The notes below the pieces were generated by a model. That model did no database searches and was not told where the DNA came from. It was given only the letters and a program-made list of their open reading frames with translations. Source: an uncultured Actinomycetes bacterium (GTDB lineage: Bacteria; Actinomycetota; Acidimicrobiia; IMCC26256; PALSA-555). From it: a stretch of 27,636 bases of DNA. Position numbers and translations under genes: made by a program. The DNA lies in contig CALEYV010000062.1 of the NCBI GenBank assembly GCA_937927875.1, forward strand, positions 1 through 27,636. The letters are read 5' to 3'. Below are positions 18,866 through 27,636 of this stretch, in pieces (the stretch's first letter is position 1; each line of letters begins with the position of its first letter).

Positions 18866-19995
18866 CACGCCGGCTGCGGATCCTGCTGCTGTTCGGCGGC
18901 CGGTCAGCCGAGCACGACGTCTCGCGTGTGACCGCGGCCGCGGTGGCGGGCGCGCTCGACCCCGAGCGCTACGAGGTCGTCCCGGTCGCGATCACGCCCG
19001 AAGGGCGCTGGCTGCTGGCCGGGGAGGCCCGGGCCGCGCTCGAGGGCGGGCGCGCCGAGCTGCCGAGCGAGTTCAAGGTCGAGGGCGTGCCGGTCACCGA
19101 GGCGCCGGACCCGGCCGAGCCCGCGCTGGTGCCGCTCGACGTCGGCGCGCCCGACGCGCCGGCCGCGACCGACGTCGACGTGGTCATGCCGCTCCTCCAC
19201 GGCCCGTACGGCGAGGACGGGACCGTGCAGGGCCTGTTCGAGCTGGCCGACCTGCCGTACGTCGGCGCAGGGGTGCTCGCCTCCGCGCTCGGCATGGACA
19301 AGGTGGCGATGAAGGCGGCGTTCCGCGCCGCCGGCCTCGCGACGGCCCAATGGCTCTCGTTCCGCGACGGTCACGACCGGGCCGCGTTCGCCGACCGGGC
19401 CGCAGCCGAGCTCGGGCTGCCCTGCTTCGTGAAGCCAGCCAACATGGGCTCGTCGGTGGGGGTCACGAAGGCCCACGACCGGGCCGAGCTCGACGCCGCC
19501 ATCGACGGCGCGCTCGGCTTCGACGAGTGGATCCTCGCCGAGGAGGCGATCGTCGGGCGCGAGATCGAGGTCGGCATCCTCGGCGACGACCCGCCTGAGG
19601 CGTCGGTGCCGGGGGAGGTGGTGCCGGGCGACGAGTTCTACACCTACGCCGACAAGTACGAGGACGACGCGGTGCAGCTCTTGACCCCGGCGCCGCTCAG
19701 CGCGGCGCAGGCCGACGAGGTCCGGGCGCTGGCGGTGCGAGCGTTCGAGGCCTGTCGGGGCGAGGCGATGGCACGCGTCGACTTCTTCCTCGCCGAGGAG
19801 CGGGGGTTCCTCGTCAACGAGCTGAACACCATCCCCGGCTTCACGCCGATGTCGCAGTACCCGCGGCTGTGGGCCGCCAGCGGCGTGTCGTACCCGCAGC
19901 TGCTCGACCGCCTCGTCGAGCTGGCGCTGGCCCGCCACGAGCGGCGGGCCCGCCGGGCCGGACGCCAGCGGGGCGACCCCGGTCCTACAGGTTGA
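18862..19995 (+). CDS. ddl: D-alanine--D-alanine ligase Ddl
   Basis: Joins two D-alanines with ATP for peptidoglycan precursor synthesis in the cytosol. An ATP-grasp enzyme of 377 residues. N-terminal FGGRSAEHDVSRVTA with the conserved Glu for the first D-Ala, then LLHGPYGEDGTVQGLFEL, YVGAGVLASALGMDKVAMK, and CFVKPANMGSSVGVTKA (ATP-binding Lys). The C-terminal part has NELNTIPGFTPMSQYP, with the Mg-binding Glu and Asn. Length is slightly above the usual 310-370 because of a short insertion near residues 65-105 and an Arg/Gly-rich tail. The start is a GTG within a 4-nt overlap with the preceding membrane protein gene. The 3' end overlaps the convergent Lrp-like gene by 11 bp. Confidence 0.95.
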   Translation: MTRRLRILLLFGGRSAEHDVSRVTAAAVAGALDPERYEVVPVAITPEGRWLLAGEARAALEGGRAELPSEFKVEGVPVTEAPDPAEPALVPLDVGAPDAPAATDVDVVMPLLHGPYGEDGTVQGLFELADLPYVGAGVLASALGMDKVAMKAAFRAAGLATAQWLSFRDGHDRAAFADRAAAELGLPCFVKPANMGSSVGVTKAHDRAELDAAIDGALGFDEWILAEEAIVGREIEVGILGDDPPEASVPGEVVPGDEFYTYADKYEDDAVQLLTPAPLSAAQADEVRALAVRAFEACRGEAMARVDFFLAEERGFLVNELNTIPGFTPMSQYPRLWAASGVSYPQLLDRLVELALARHERRARRAGRQRGDPGPTG

Positions 19996-20221
19996 CCACC
20001 GGGCAGGTGAACGTGCGCGTGATCCCGTCGACGGCCTGGATCTGGGACACGACGAGCTTGCCGAGGTCGTCGAGGCTGTCCGCCTCGGTGCGCACGATCA
20101 CGTCGTACGGGCCGGTGACGTCGTCGGCGGCGACGACCCCGCCGATGCCGCGGACCGCGTCCGCGACCCGGGCCGCTTTCCCGACCTCGGTCTGGATAAG
20201 GACGTAGGCGGTGATGGCCAC
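19985..20221 (-). CDS. Stand-alone Lrp/AsnC ligand-binding (RAM) domain protein
   Basis: A protein of 78 residues made only of the alpha-beta ligand-binding domain of Lrp/AsnC regulators (PF01037). It starts AITAYVLIQTEVGKAARVADAVRGI, then VTGPYDVIVRTEADSLDDLGKLV and VDGITRTFTCPVV. The DNA-binding helix-turn-helix is absent and there is no upstream sequence that could supply it. Such solitary RAM domains exist in Actinobacteria and archaea and may modulate other Lrp proteins or sense amino acids. The start is the GTG at 20221, preceded by an AAGGGGG Shine-Dalgarno sequence at good spacing. It converges on ddl with an 11-bp overlap. Confidence 0.85.
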   Translation of the reverse strand: MAITAYVLIQTEVGKAARVADAVRGIGGVVAADDVTGPYDVIVRTEADSLDDLGKLVVSQIQAVDGITRTFTCPVVNL

Positions 20222-20257
20222 GCTGGTCCCCCTTGCCGTCGTGCGCGGATCGTAGCG

Positions 20258-20893
20258 GTGGACCGCGGCGAGGTCTTCGCCGACCGAGCCGACGCCGGGC
20301 GCCGGCTGGCGGCGCTGCTGCGCGACCGACGGCTCGGGGACACGGTCGTGGGCGGGATCCCGCGGGGCGGCGTCGTCGTGGCGGCCGAGGTAGCGGCCGC
20401 GCTCGGCGCGCCGCTGCGGGCGGTGGTGGCCCGCAAGGTCGGCGCGCCCGGCCACGCCGAGCTGGCGATGGGCGCGGTCGGCCCCGACGGCGTCAGCGTG
20501 ATCGACGAGACGCTGGCCCGCCGGGTCGGCGCCACCGAGCGGTACCTCGACCAGGCCGTCGCCGCCGCCCGGGCCGAGGTCGACGCGCGGCTCGCTGCCC
20601 TGCCCGGCGTCCTGGGGCGGGAGGAGGCGGCCGGACGGACGGTGGTCGTCGTCGACGATGGCGTCGCGACGGGCGCCACCGCGGCCGCGGTGGGCCGCTG
20701 GCTCGCCACCACCGAAGCCGCGTCGCGGCTCCTGGCGCTGCCCGTCGGGCCGCCGGAGACGCTGCACGCGTTGCGCGCCGACTACGACGACGTCGTCGCG
20801 GTGCAGACACCGGCCTTCTTCGTCGCCGTCGGCCAGTGGTACCGCGACTTCCGCCAGGTCACCGACGACGAGGTGGCCCGCCTGCTGTCGTGA
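20258..20893 (+). CDS. Phosphoribosyltransferase-like protein (COG1926 type)
   Basis: A type I phosphoribosyltransferase-fold protein of 211 residues. It begins with FADRADAGRRLAALLRD and VVGGIPRGGVVVAAEVAAALG. It contains RKVGAPGHAELAMGAV and the PRPP-binding motif VVVVDDGVATGAT (129-141), and ends with PAFFVAVGQWYRDFRQVTDDEVARLL. This full pattern is that of COG1926 predicted phosphoribosyltransferases, whose substrate is unknown. GTG 20258 is chosen from the family start; no Shine-Dalgarno sequence and no clear -10 box are seen. It diverges from the Lrp-like gene over 36 bp and its stop is four bases from the stop of pckG. Confidence 0.85.
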   Translation: MDRGEVFADRADAGRRLAALLRDRRLGDTVVGGIPRGGVVVAAEVAAALGAPLRAVVARKVGAPGHAELAMGAVGPDGVSVIDETLARRVGATERYLDQAVAAARAEVDARLAALPGVLGREEAAGRTVVVVDDGVATGATAAAVGRWLATTEAASRLLALPVGPPETLHALRADYDDVVAVQTPAFFVAVGQWYRDFRQVTDDEVARLLS

Positions 20894-20897
20894 GGCG

Positions 20898-22712
<1,815 letters not shown>

Positions 22713-22750
22713 GACCTCGGGGCTCCTCAGACGGGGAAACGGGGTCCACC

Positions 22751-22756
22751 ACTGTA
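22751..22756 (-). promoter_or_regulatory. Putative -10 box (TACAGT) for pckG
   Basis: TACAGT on the minus strand would start transcription near 22744, giving a roughly 32-nt leader containing AGGAG (22727-22723) before GTG 22712. It is only a promoter if the long pckG start is wrong. Confidence 0.35.
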
Positions 22757-22811
22757 CCGGGGCCCCTTCTGGGAGCCCGAGCGGAGCGCCGGCCGTTCCC
22801 GGGGGCCCGGT
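22756..22811 (-). repeat. Imperfect inverted repeat upstream of pckG
   Basis: On the minus strand ACCGGGCCCCC (22811-22801) can pair with GGGGCCCCGGT (22766-22756): six pairs, one C/C mismatch and four pairs, around a 34-nt loop. The second arm ends in the first base of the TACAGT box. No T-run follows. It may be a processing or termination structure after the glycosyltransferase gene. Confidence 0.3.
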
Positions 22812-22846
22812 CCGGTGGTCGTCCCGGGTCGGCGCCGTCATCACAG

Positions 22847-24613
22847 CTAGCGGTGCTTTGGACAGAACCGGCTGATCGCGTCTCGAGGCTCGGGCGGGAT
22901 CCGAAAGCTGAGGTTCGTGAACGACCGGCCGAGGTTGTCGAGGAAGCGGTCCGGGGTCAGTCGGGCCTGGTAGTTGGCGAAGAAGTCGGCGAGCTCCGGG
23001 CATCGCAGGGCGCGACGGGCGTCGCGGACCCGGGCTGCGAACGGCTCGTGGCCGGGGTGGTCGAGCGGTGCCGAGAAGCGGGCGGTTGGGAACTCGCGCT
23101 CGGTGACGGGCGAGCCGGGCGCCACGAGCCGGGCCGCGATCCACGGCGCCGGCAGCGGCTTCTCGTGGGCGACGGCCCCCCGGCGCTCGAGCTGGAGGTG
23201 GGACCCGAACTGGTCGCCGAGGCCGAACAGGTCGAGGACATAGACCTTCGTTCCCAGCGCGTAGCCGATGACGCCGATGCCGTAGGAGGCCACCACCGGG
23301 CTCGAACGCGCCGACCGTCCCGGAAGCTTGACCGGCGCGAAGTACGCGCCGGCGCCGGTGAACCAGGAGCGCTGCGGGGTCCCGTACACCTTCCCGAAGT
23401 CCTCGGTCGTCACCTGGTTGGTCCGGGTGGGACTCAGGACCGAGGGACGGTCGTACACGGATCGCACCCCGATCAGCACGACCAGCGACCAGGGCACCAC
23501 CAGGAGGGCCCCGAGGAACTGTCGAGTCGCGGGGACGATCGCGATAGGCGCCACGAGCAGGAACAGGGACGGCAGAAGGAGTCGGCTGCTGATGAAGTCG
23601 CCGCCGACGCGAACGATGTAGACGGCGTCGACGATGCCGCCGACCGTGAAGGCGATCGTCACCAGCCGCGCCCGCTGCCGCTCCGGCGCGCGAAGCCGCA
23701 GGACGAGCGGCACGTACGCGGCGGCCGCGAGGAGCACCAGCGGCACCCAGAGCGCGTACGTGTCGAAAAGGGTCTGGTGCAGGTAGTCCCACCCCGCCGA
23801 CCAGTACGAGCCGAATCCCTCCTTCGCCAGCGCACTGTTCGGCACCAGGCTGGCGTAGTAGCCCATGCGAAAGACCTCGTAGGCGATCGGAAGCCCGAAC
23901 GCGGCTGCGAGCGTCGCCGGCCGGTGTAGGCCACGGCTGGTCGTCCACTCGCTGGCGATCACGACGCCCACGAAGCCGACGGACAGCAGCGTGAACTCGG
24001 GCCGGATCAGCGGTCCCAGTCCGAGCAACGCGGCAGCACGGAGTCGCAGCGGACGACCGCAGGCGGCCCAGGTCGCGAGCACGGCCAGGCAGCCGCCGAG
24101 CCAGGCGAAGGTCAGGCCGCTCTCGAGCCCGCTCGACGCCATCTTCCAGAAGGCCGGGAAGACCACCAGCACGAGGACCCCGGCGGGGAGCCAGACCCGA
24201 GGCTCGGCGTCCTGATGGAGGCGGGCCGCGCCCAGCATGGCGAGCGCGACCCCGCCGACGGTCAAGGCGATCCCGAGGCCGACCGCGAGGTACTCGAGGC
24301 GCAACGGGAGGGCGAGGTCAGCGACGAGCAGCACCAGCAGCCAGAGGGGGCTGGTGAAGGGCTCGACCCGCTCGCCTGCGTTGAACACGGGACCGTGGCC
24401 AGCTCGGATCTGGCTGATCACGCGCAGGTTGATGAACCCGTCGTCGGACATCCACCGGTAGTCCCACGCCGCGATCAGCAGGACGACGAGCGGCACGAGC
24501 AAGATGACGAGCGCCAGGACGGACGGTCGTCGCCGCCCACTCCCCGTGACGCTCCGCGTGACGGCTTCGGCGATGGCCCCGGCCTTCACGGCCATCCCGG
24601 CCACGGCGGGCAT
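22847..24613 (-). CDS. GT-C family membrane glycosyltransferase, AftB-like
   Basis: About 588 residues with a multi-pass membrane N-terminal two-thirds and a soluble C-terminal third. The first extracytoplasmic loop has the acidic motif SDDGFINLRVISQIRAG followed by GPVFNAGERVEPFTSPLW. This closely resembles mycobacterial AftB (Rv3805c), which adds terminal beta-1,2-arabinofuranose in arabinogalactan and uses a decaprenyl-phosphate donor. Further membrane helices and a C-terminal domain (FYGTPQRSWF-like, DLFGLGDQFGSHL, FCPKHR end) also fit. Whether the acceptor is arabinan or another glycan cannot be told. Start choice is uncertain: ATG 24613 has GGGGAG 11 bases upstream, while GTG 24622 is also in frame. 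Codon use looks slightly less GC-biased than in the neighbours. pckG follows on the same strand. Confidence 0.75.
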   Translation of the reverse strand: MPAVAGMAVKAGAIAEAVTRSVTGSGRRRPSVLALVILLVPLVVLLIAAWDYRWMSDDGFINLRVISQIRAGHGPVFNAGERVEPFTSPLWLLVLLVADLALPLRLEYLAVGLGIALTVGGVALAMLGAARLHQDAEPRVWLPAGVLVLVVFPAFWKMASSGLESGLTFAWLGGCLAVLATWAACGRPLRLRAAALLGLGPLIRPEFTLLSVGFVGVVIASEWTTSRGLHRPATLAAAFGLPIAYEVFRMGYYASLVPNSALAKEGFGSYWSAGWDYLHQTLFDTYALWVPLVLLAAAAYVPLVLRLRAPERQRARLVTIAFTVGGIVDAVYIVRVGGDFISSRLLLPSLFLLVAPIAIVPATRQFLGALLVVPWSLVVLIGVRSVYDRPSVLSPTRTNQVTTEDFGKVYGTPQRSWFTGAGAYFAPVKLPGRSARSSPVVASYGIGVIGYALGTKVYVLDLFGLGDQFGSHLQLERRGAVAHEKPLPAPWIAARLVAPGSPVTEREFPTARFSAPLDHPGHEPFAARVRDARRALRCPELADFFANYQARLTPDRFLDNLGRSFTNLSFRIPPEPRDAISRFCPKHR

Positions 24614-24693
24614 CGTAATCACCGCTCCCCATGGAAGCGCCGGGACGCCGGGCTGATGCTGCGCCGGCGCGGACGCGCCGGGCCGCCGCTCAG

Positions 24694-24699
24694 TACGCT
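24694..24699 (+). promoter_or_regulatory. Putative -10 box (TACGCT) for GlsB-like gene
   Basis: TACGCT lies nine bases before GTG 24709, with no Shine-Dalgarno sequence. The predicted start is within a few bases of the start codon. Confidence 0.4.
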
Positions 24700-24708
24700 C
24701 GGCCGTCC

Positions 24709-24969
24709 GTGAGCTGGCTGTCGTGGATCGTCGTCGGGTTCGTCGCCGGGCTGTTCGCGAAGGCGGTCACCGGTCGGCGGCTCGGCTGCCTCGGCACCAT
24801 CCTCATCGGCATCCTCGGCGGCCTGGTGGGCGGCGTCCTCTTCAAGGCCGCCGGCGGCGAGGGCATCAACTCGTTCTCGCTGTACTCGATCCTGGTCGCG
24901 TTTGTGGGCGCGACCGTGCTGCTGTTCGCGTGGGGCCTCGTCCGCGGGCCGCAGGCCCGCGATCGCTGA
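24709..24969 (+). CDS. GlsB/YeaQ/YmgE-type small membrane protein
   Basis: A protein of 86 residues with three hydrophobic helices rich in glycine. WIVVGFVAGLFAKAVTG and GCLGTILIGILGGLVGGVLF are the hallmarks of the transglycosylase-associated / GlsB family (PF04226). Members are general-stress membrane proteins of unknown mechanism. The GTG start is chosen because the family starts right there; the 26 codons upstream are Arg/Ala-rich noise. A TACGCT box precedes it. It converges with the cold-shock-like gene across 40 bp that contain a CGCCGGCG repeat but no T-run. Confidence 0.82.
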   Translation: MSWLSWIVVGFVAGLFAKAVTGRRLGCLGTILIGILGGLVGGVLFKAAGGEGINSFSLYSILVAFVGATVLLFAWGLVRGPQARDR

Positions 24970-25009
24970 GCTGACGAGGAGCGGTCATCGCGCCGGCGCC
25001 GCCGGCGGC

Positions 25010-25237
25010 TCAGACCTCGGCCGTCGGCAGCCCGAGGTCCGGCTCGGCGCCGATCCGGACCCTCGTGACCCGGTCCTCGGCGTCGAGCTCGAAGTTCACC
25101 CGCTGGCCCTGGCGGAGCATCCGGAACAGCGAGCCCGCCAGCGCGTCGGGGGCGAGCACGAACTCGGCCCGGTCGGTGTCGCGCACCACCAGGCCCTCGC
25201 CGGTCTGGGGGTCGTAGATCCGGACCACGCCCTGCAT
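25010..25237 (-). CDS. Cold-shock-domain-like small protein
   Basis: A protein of 75 residues: MQGVVRIYDPQTGEGLVV at the start, then DRAEFVLAPDALAGSLFRMLRQGQRVNFEL and a short acidic tail. The pattern 'G-x-V-x-x-Y-D-x-x-T-G-E-G-x-V' and 'L-R-Q-G-Q-R-V-x-F' is that of an OB-fold cold-shock-like domain, but the aromatic RNP1/RNP2 motifs (KGFGFI, VFVH) of true Csp proteins are missing. It may bind nucleic acid weakly or not at all. The ATG shares its first A with the last base of the rpmB stop (TGATG), so the two genes are translationally coupled on one mRNA. Confidence 0.7.
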   Translation of the reverse strand: MQGVVRIYDPQTGEGLVVRDTDRAEFVLAPDALAGSLFRMLRQGQRVNFELDAEDRVTRVRIGAEPDLGLPTAEV

Positions 25238-25425
25238 CAGGGCTTCTGGACCTTGCCCGCCTTCAGGCACGAGGTGCAGACGTGGATCCGCTTCGGCGTG
25301 CCGTTCACGACGGCGCGGATCCGCTGCACGTTCGGGTTCCAGCGCCGCTTCGTGCGCCGGTGGGAGTGGCTGATGCGCATCCCGAACCGCGGCTTCTTGC
25401 CGCAGACGTCGCAGACCAGTGCCAT
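25237..25425 (-). CDS. rpmB: 50S ribosomal protein L28 (zinc-binding form)
   Basis: A 62-residue ribosomal protein: MALVCDVCGKKPRFGMRISHSHRRTKRRWNPNVQ, then KRIHVCTSCLKAGKV. Two CxxC pairs (CDVC, CTSC) show it is the zinc-containing (C+) paralogue; actinobacteria often also carry zinc-free copies regulated by Zur elsewhere. Start ATG 25425 is preceded at five bases by GGAG, and a TACACT -10 box (25459-25454) lies upstream. It is followed in one operon by the cold-shock-like gene and diverges from the DAK2/recG operon, a neighbourhood (rpmB-DAK2-recG) also seen in Firmicutes. Confidence 0.95.
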   Translation of the reverse strand: MALVCDVCGKKPRFGMRISHSHRRTKRRWNPNVQRIRAVVNGTPKRIHVCTSCLKAGKVQKP

Positions 25426-25453
25426 CGCGCGCTCCGAGTCGAGAGGACCCTCG

Positions 25454-25459
25454 AGTGTA
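25454..25459 (-). promoter_or_regulatory. Putative -10 box (TACACT) for rpmB
   Basis: TACACT on the minus strand would start transcription near 25447, leaving a leader of about 22 nt with a GGAG Shine-Dalgarno sequence. The matching -35 is weak. Confidence 0.45.
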
Positions 25460-25495
25460 CCCGCGGCGGTGAGCGCTGCCCGAACGAGCCCCCGG

Positions 25496-25501
25496 TACCA
25501 T
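25496..25501 (+). promoter_or_regulatory. Putative -10 box (TACCAT) for DAK2-recG operon
   Basis: TACCAT lies eight bases before GTG 25510. It faces the rpmB -10 box 36 bp away. Confidence 0.45.
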
Positions 25502-25509
25502 CCGCCGCA

Positions 25510-27150
25510 GTGCCGCCGTTGCCGGTCCTCGACGCCCTCGACGGGCCCGCCCTGGCCCGCATCATCGCCGCCTACCGCGACGCGCTGCGCGCCCACCAGG
25601 AGGAGCTGAACCAGCTCAACGTCTACCCGGTCCCCGACGGCGACACCGGCACGAACATGACGCTGACCGTCGAGTCGGTGTGCGCCGAGCTCGGCCGCGC
25701 CCAGCGCATGGACGACGTGTGCCGGGCGGTGTCCCACGGGTCCCTGATGGGGGCGCGCGGCAACTCGGGGGTCATCCTCTCCCAGATCCTGCGCGGCCTC
25801 GCCGACGTGTTCCGGGACCGCACGACCGTCACCGCCGACGACCTCGTCACGGCGCTGCGGCGGGCGTCCGACGCCGCGTACCAGGCCGTCGTCCGCCCGG
25901 TCGAGGGCACGATCCTGTCGGTGAGCCGGGCCGCCGCCGAGGCGGCCGAGGCCGCCCGCGCCGACGGCGCGGCGACGCTCGACGCGGTGCTCGAGGCGGT
26001 GGTCGAGGCCGCCAACGACGCGGTCCGGCGCACGCCGGACCAGCTTCCGATCCTCAAGGAGGCGGGGGTCGTCGACGCCGGCGGCCGCGGCTTCACGCTG
26101 CTCGTCGACGCCTTCCTCCACGTCGTCGACGGCCGACCGCTGCCCGAGCCGGAGGTCGTCGCGACCCCGCCCGCGGTCGCGGCCCACCAGCGCGGCGACG
26201 ACGTGTCCACGCTCCGCTACGAGGTCATGTTCCTCCTCGCGGCCGAGGACCGGACCATCCCCGCCCTCAAGGACGCCTGGGACGCGGTCGGCGACTCGAT
26301 CGTGGTGGTCGGCGGCGACGGCATCTGGAACTGCCACGTGCACACCAACGACATCGGCGCCGCGGTCGAGGCCGGCATCGACGCCGGGCGCCCGTCGAAC
26401 ATCCGGATCACCGACCTCGTCGAGCAGGTCGAGGAGGAGCAGTGGGTGCGCGAGGCCGGCGGGCCCGACGAGCCGCCGCCGCCGCCCCGCTCGGCGACCA
26501 CGGCCGTGGTGGCGGTGGCGGTCGGGGAGGGCATCGGGCGCCTGCTGCGCAGCGTCGGCGTGCACGCGGTCGTCGCCGGCGGCCAGTCGATGAACCCGTC
26601 GACGGCCCAGATCCTCGCCGCCGTCGACAGCGTCGACGCCGACTCGGTGGTCGTCCTGCCGAACAACGCGAACATCGTGTCGGTGGCGGGCCAGGTCGAC
26701 GCGCTCACCGAGCGCTCGGTCGCGGTCGTGCCGACCACCGCGGTGGTCGAGGCGCTGGCGGCGCTGGTGAGCTACGACCCCGACGCCGACCTCGAGACGA
26801 ACGTGCGCGCCATGACCGAGGCCGCGGCGCGGGTGCAGGCGGGCGAGGTCACCCGGGCCGTGCGCGACAGCGTCGGCCCGAACGGCCCCGTCGTGCGGGG
26901 CGACTGGATCGCGCTCACCGGCGACGGCATCCGGGCCACCGCCCCGTCGGCGCTCGAGGCGGCGGCCAAGCTGGTCGAGCAGCTCACCGACGACGACAGC
27001 GAGCTGGTGACCGTGCTGGTCGGCGCCGACGCCCGGCCCGGCGACACCGACCGGCTCCGCGACCTGGTCGGGCTGGGCTGCCCCCATGTCGAGCTCGAGG
27101 TGCACGAGGGTGACCAGCCGCTCTACCCGTACCTCATCGGCGTCGAGTAA
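25510..27150 (+). CDS. DAK2-domain FakA/YloV-like protein
   Basis: A protein of 546 residues related to FakA (YloV), the ATP-binding subunit of bacterial fatty-acid kinase that works with FakB/DegV proteins. The N-terminal DhaL-type (DAK2) domain has LNVYPVPDGDTGTNMTLT, with Mg-binding Asp43 and Asp45, and HGSLMGARGNSGVILSQ. The middle domain contains NCHVHTND, with His276 and His278 matching the FakA zinc/catalytic histidines. The last third (VVAVAVGEGIGRLLRS, PNNANIVSVAGQVD, DWIALTGDGI) is the C-terminal FakA module. No FakB gene lies in the window. The GTG start is supported by TACCAT eight bases upstream. recG follows after four bases, probably in the same operon. Confidence 0.9.
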   Translation: MPPLPVLDALDGPALARIIAAYRDALRAHQEELNQLNVYPVPDGDTGTNMTLTVESVCAELGRAQRMDDVCRAVSHGSLMGARGNSGVILSQILRGLADVFRDRTTVTADDLVTALRRASDAAYQAVVRPVEGTILSVSRAAAEAAEAARADGAATLDAVLEAVVEAANDAVRRTPDQLPILKEAGVVDAGGRGFTLLVDAFLHVVDGRPLPEPEVVATPPAVAAHQRGDDVSTLRYEVMFLLAAEDRTIPALKDAWDAVGDSIVVVGGDGIWNCHVHTNDIGAAVEAGIDAGRPSNIRITDLVEQVEEEQWVREAGGPDEPPPPPRSATTAVVAVAVGEGIGRLLRSVGVHAVVAGGQSMNPSTAQILAAVDSVDADSVVVLPNNANIVSVAGQVDALTERSVAVVPTTAVVEALAALVSYDPDADLETNVRAMTEAAARVQAGEVTRAVRDSVGPNGPVVRGDWIALTGDGIRATAPSALEAAAKLVEQLTDDDSELVTVLVGADARPGDTDRLRDLVGLGCPHVELEVHEGDQPLYPYLIGVE

Positions 27151-27154
27151 CGGC

Positions 27155-27636
27155 GTGCCCGAGCGCTCGGGCCTGACCCTCCGGGAGCTGCGCGACAAGC
27201 CGGTGAGCGCGCTGCGCGCCGTCGGCCCCCGCCTCGAGCCCCAGCTCGCCGAGCTCGGGATCGTGACCGTGCTCGACCTGCTCGAGCACTACCCGCGCCG
27301 CTACCACGACCGGACCAGCGTCGCCGACATCGCCAACCTCGCGGTCGGCCAGGAGGCGACCGTCACCGGCGAGCTGAAGAAGGTGAGCGTGCGCCGGCCC
27401 CGGCAGCGGCGCCCCATCGTCGAGCTCGAGCTCTTCGACGGCACCTCCTACCTGCGGCTCACCTTCTTCAACCAGGAGTACCGGGCGAAGCTCGAGGTCG
27501 GCACCGAGGTGTCGGTGTTCGGACGGGTCGAGCTCTACCGGGGGCGGCGCCAGATGGTGAACCCGGCGCTCGACGTGCTCGGCAAGCACGGCGACGCCAC
27601 CACCGGGGTGCTCCTGCCCGTGTACCCGCAGTCGGG
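27155..27636 (+). CDS. recG: ATP-dependent DNA helicase RecG (3' truncated)
   Basis: The first 160 codons of RecG, cut off by the end of the window. It starts at a GTG four bases after the DAK2 stop. The N-terminal wedge domain is clear: LRAVGPRLEPQLAELGIVTVLDLLEHYPRRYHDRT is the typical opening. The OB-fold wedge that binds fork DNA follows: GELKKVSVRRPRQRRPIVELELFDGTSYLRLTFFNQEY, with the usual FGRVELYRGRRQMVNP ending. LPVYPQSG, just before the cut, is the standard linker to the helicase core, which is outside the window. RecG remodels stalled forks and branched DNA. Confidence 0.92.
   Translation, partial: MPERSGLTLRELRDKPVSALRAVGPRLEPQLAELGIVTVLDLLEHYPRRYHDRTSVADIANLAVGQEATVTGELKKVSVRRPRQRRPIVELELFDGTSYLRLTFFNQEYRAKLEVGTEVSVFGRVELYRGRRQMVNPALDVLGKHGDATTGVLLPVYPQS

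Overview
The window is a dense, very GC-rich (about 70% or more by eye) bacterial chromosome segment that looks actinobacterial. Pointers are an F420-type luciferase-like oxidoreductase, a PAC2-family protein, a UvrD2-type helicase with a C-terminal HRDC domain, GTP-dependent PEP carboxykinase, DUF6159 and DUF2231 membrane proteins, many GTG starts, and a recurrent TANNNT box 5-9 nt before start codons that lack Shine-Dalgarno sequences. Acidimicrobiia or a related deep actinobacterial class would fit, but the class cannot be proven from this sequence. It is a core, housekeeping-type region: I see no IS element, prophage, CRISPR array, tRNA or rRNA.

Layout. 1-461: C-terminal end of a glycine-rich surface-type protein. 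486-1595 (-) purK and 1790-6496 (+) gltB diverge from a 194-bp intergenic region. 6497-9071 (-): a LemA-like membrane protein and a UvrD2-like helicase. 9072-9529: the only long gap, holding a strong minus-strand promoter and a terminator-like hairpin that together outline a candidate structured RNA of about 290 nt. 9530-12623 (+): zincin-like metallopeptidase, FAD-linked aldonolactone-type oxidase, PH/SHOCT membrane protein and cytosolic metal-receptor-like protein. 12616-16521: galactose block, galK (-), a DUF6159 membrane protein (+), galT (-) and an LLM oxidoreductase (-) translationally coupled to galT. 16556-20893: PAC2 protein, DUF2231 membrane protein, MhuD-like monooxygenase, small membrane protein and ddl (all +), a stand-alone Lrp/AsnC ligand-binding domain (-) and a COG1926 phosphoribosyltransferase (+). 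20898-24613 (-): pckG and an AftB-like GT-C glycosyltransferase. 24709-27636: GlsB-like membrane protein (+), cold-shock-like protein and rpmB (-), then a DAK2/FakA-like protein and the start of recG (+).

How the genes work together. purK and gltB belong to nitrogen and purine metabolism. galK and galT give two Leloir-pathway steps (no galE in the window). pckG is the gluconeogenic entry point. ddl and possibly the AftB-like enzyme serve the envelope. uvrD2 and recG serve DNA repair. rpmB, the FakA-like gene and recG form a neighbourhood also known from Firmicutes.

Three sequence-level patterns deserve attention: (1) eleven genes share a -10-like box placed for leaderless transcription; (2) convergent gene pairs end within +4 to -18 bp of each other at five junctions, leaving no room for terminators; (3) the 9145-9436 minus-strand transcript candidate.
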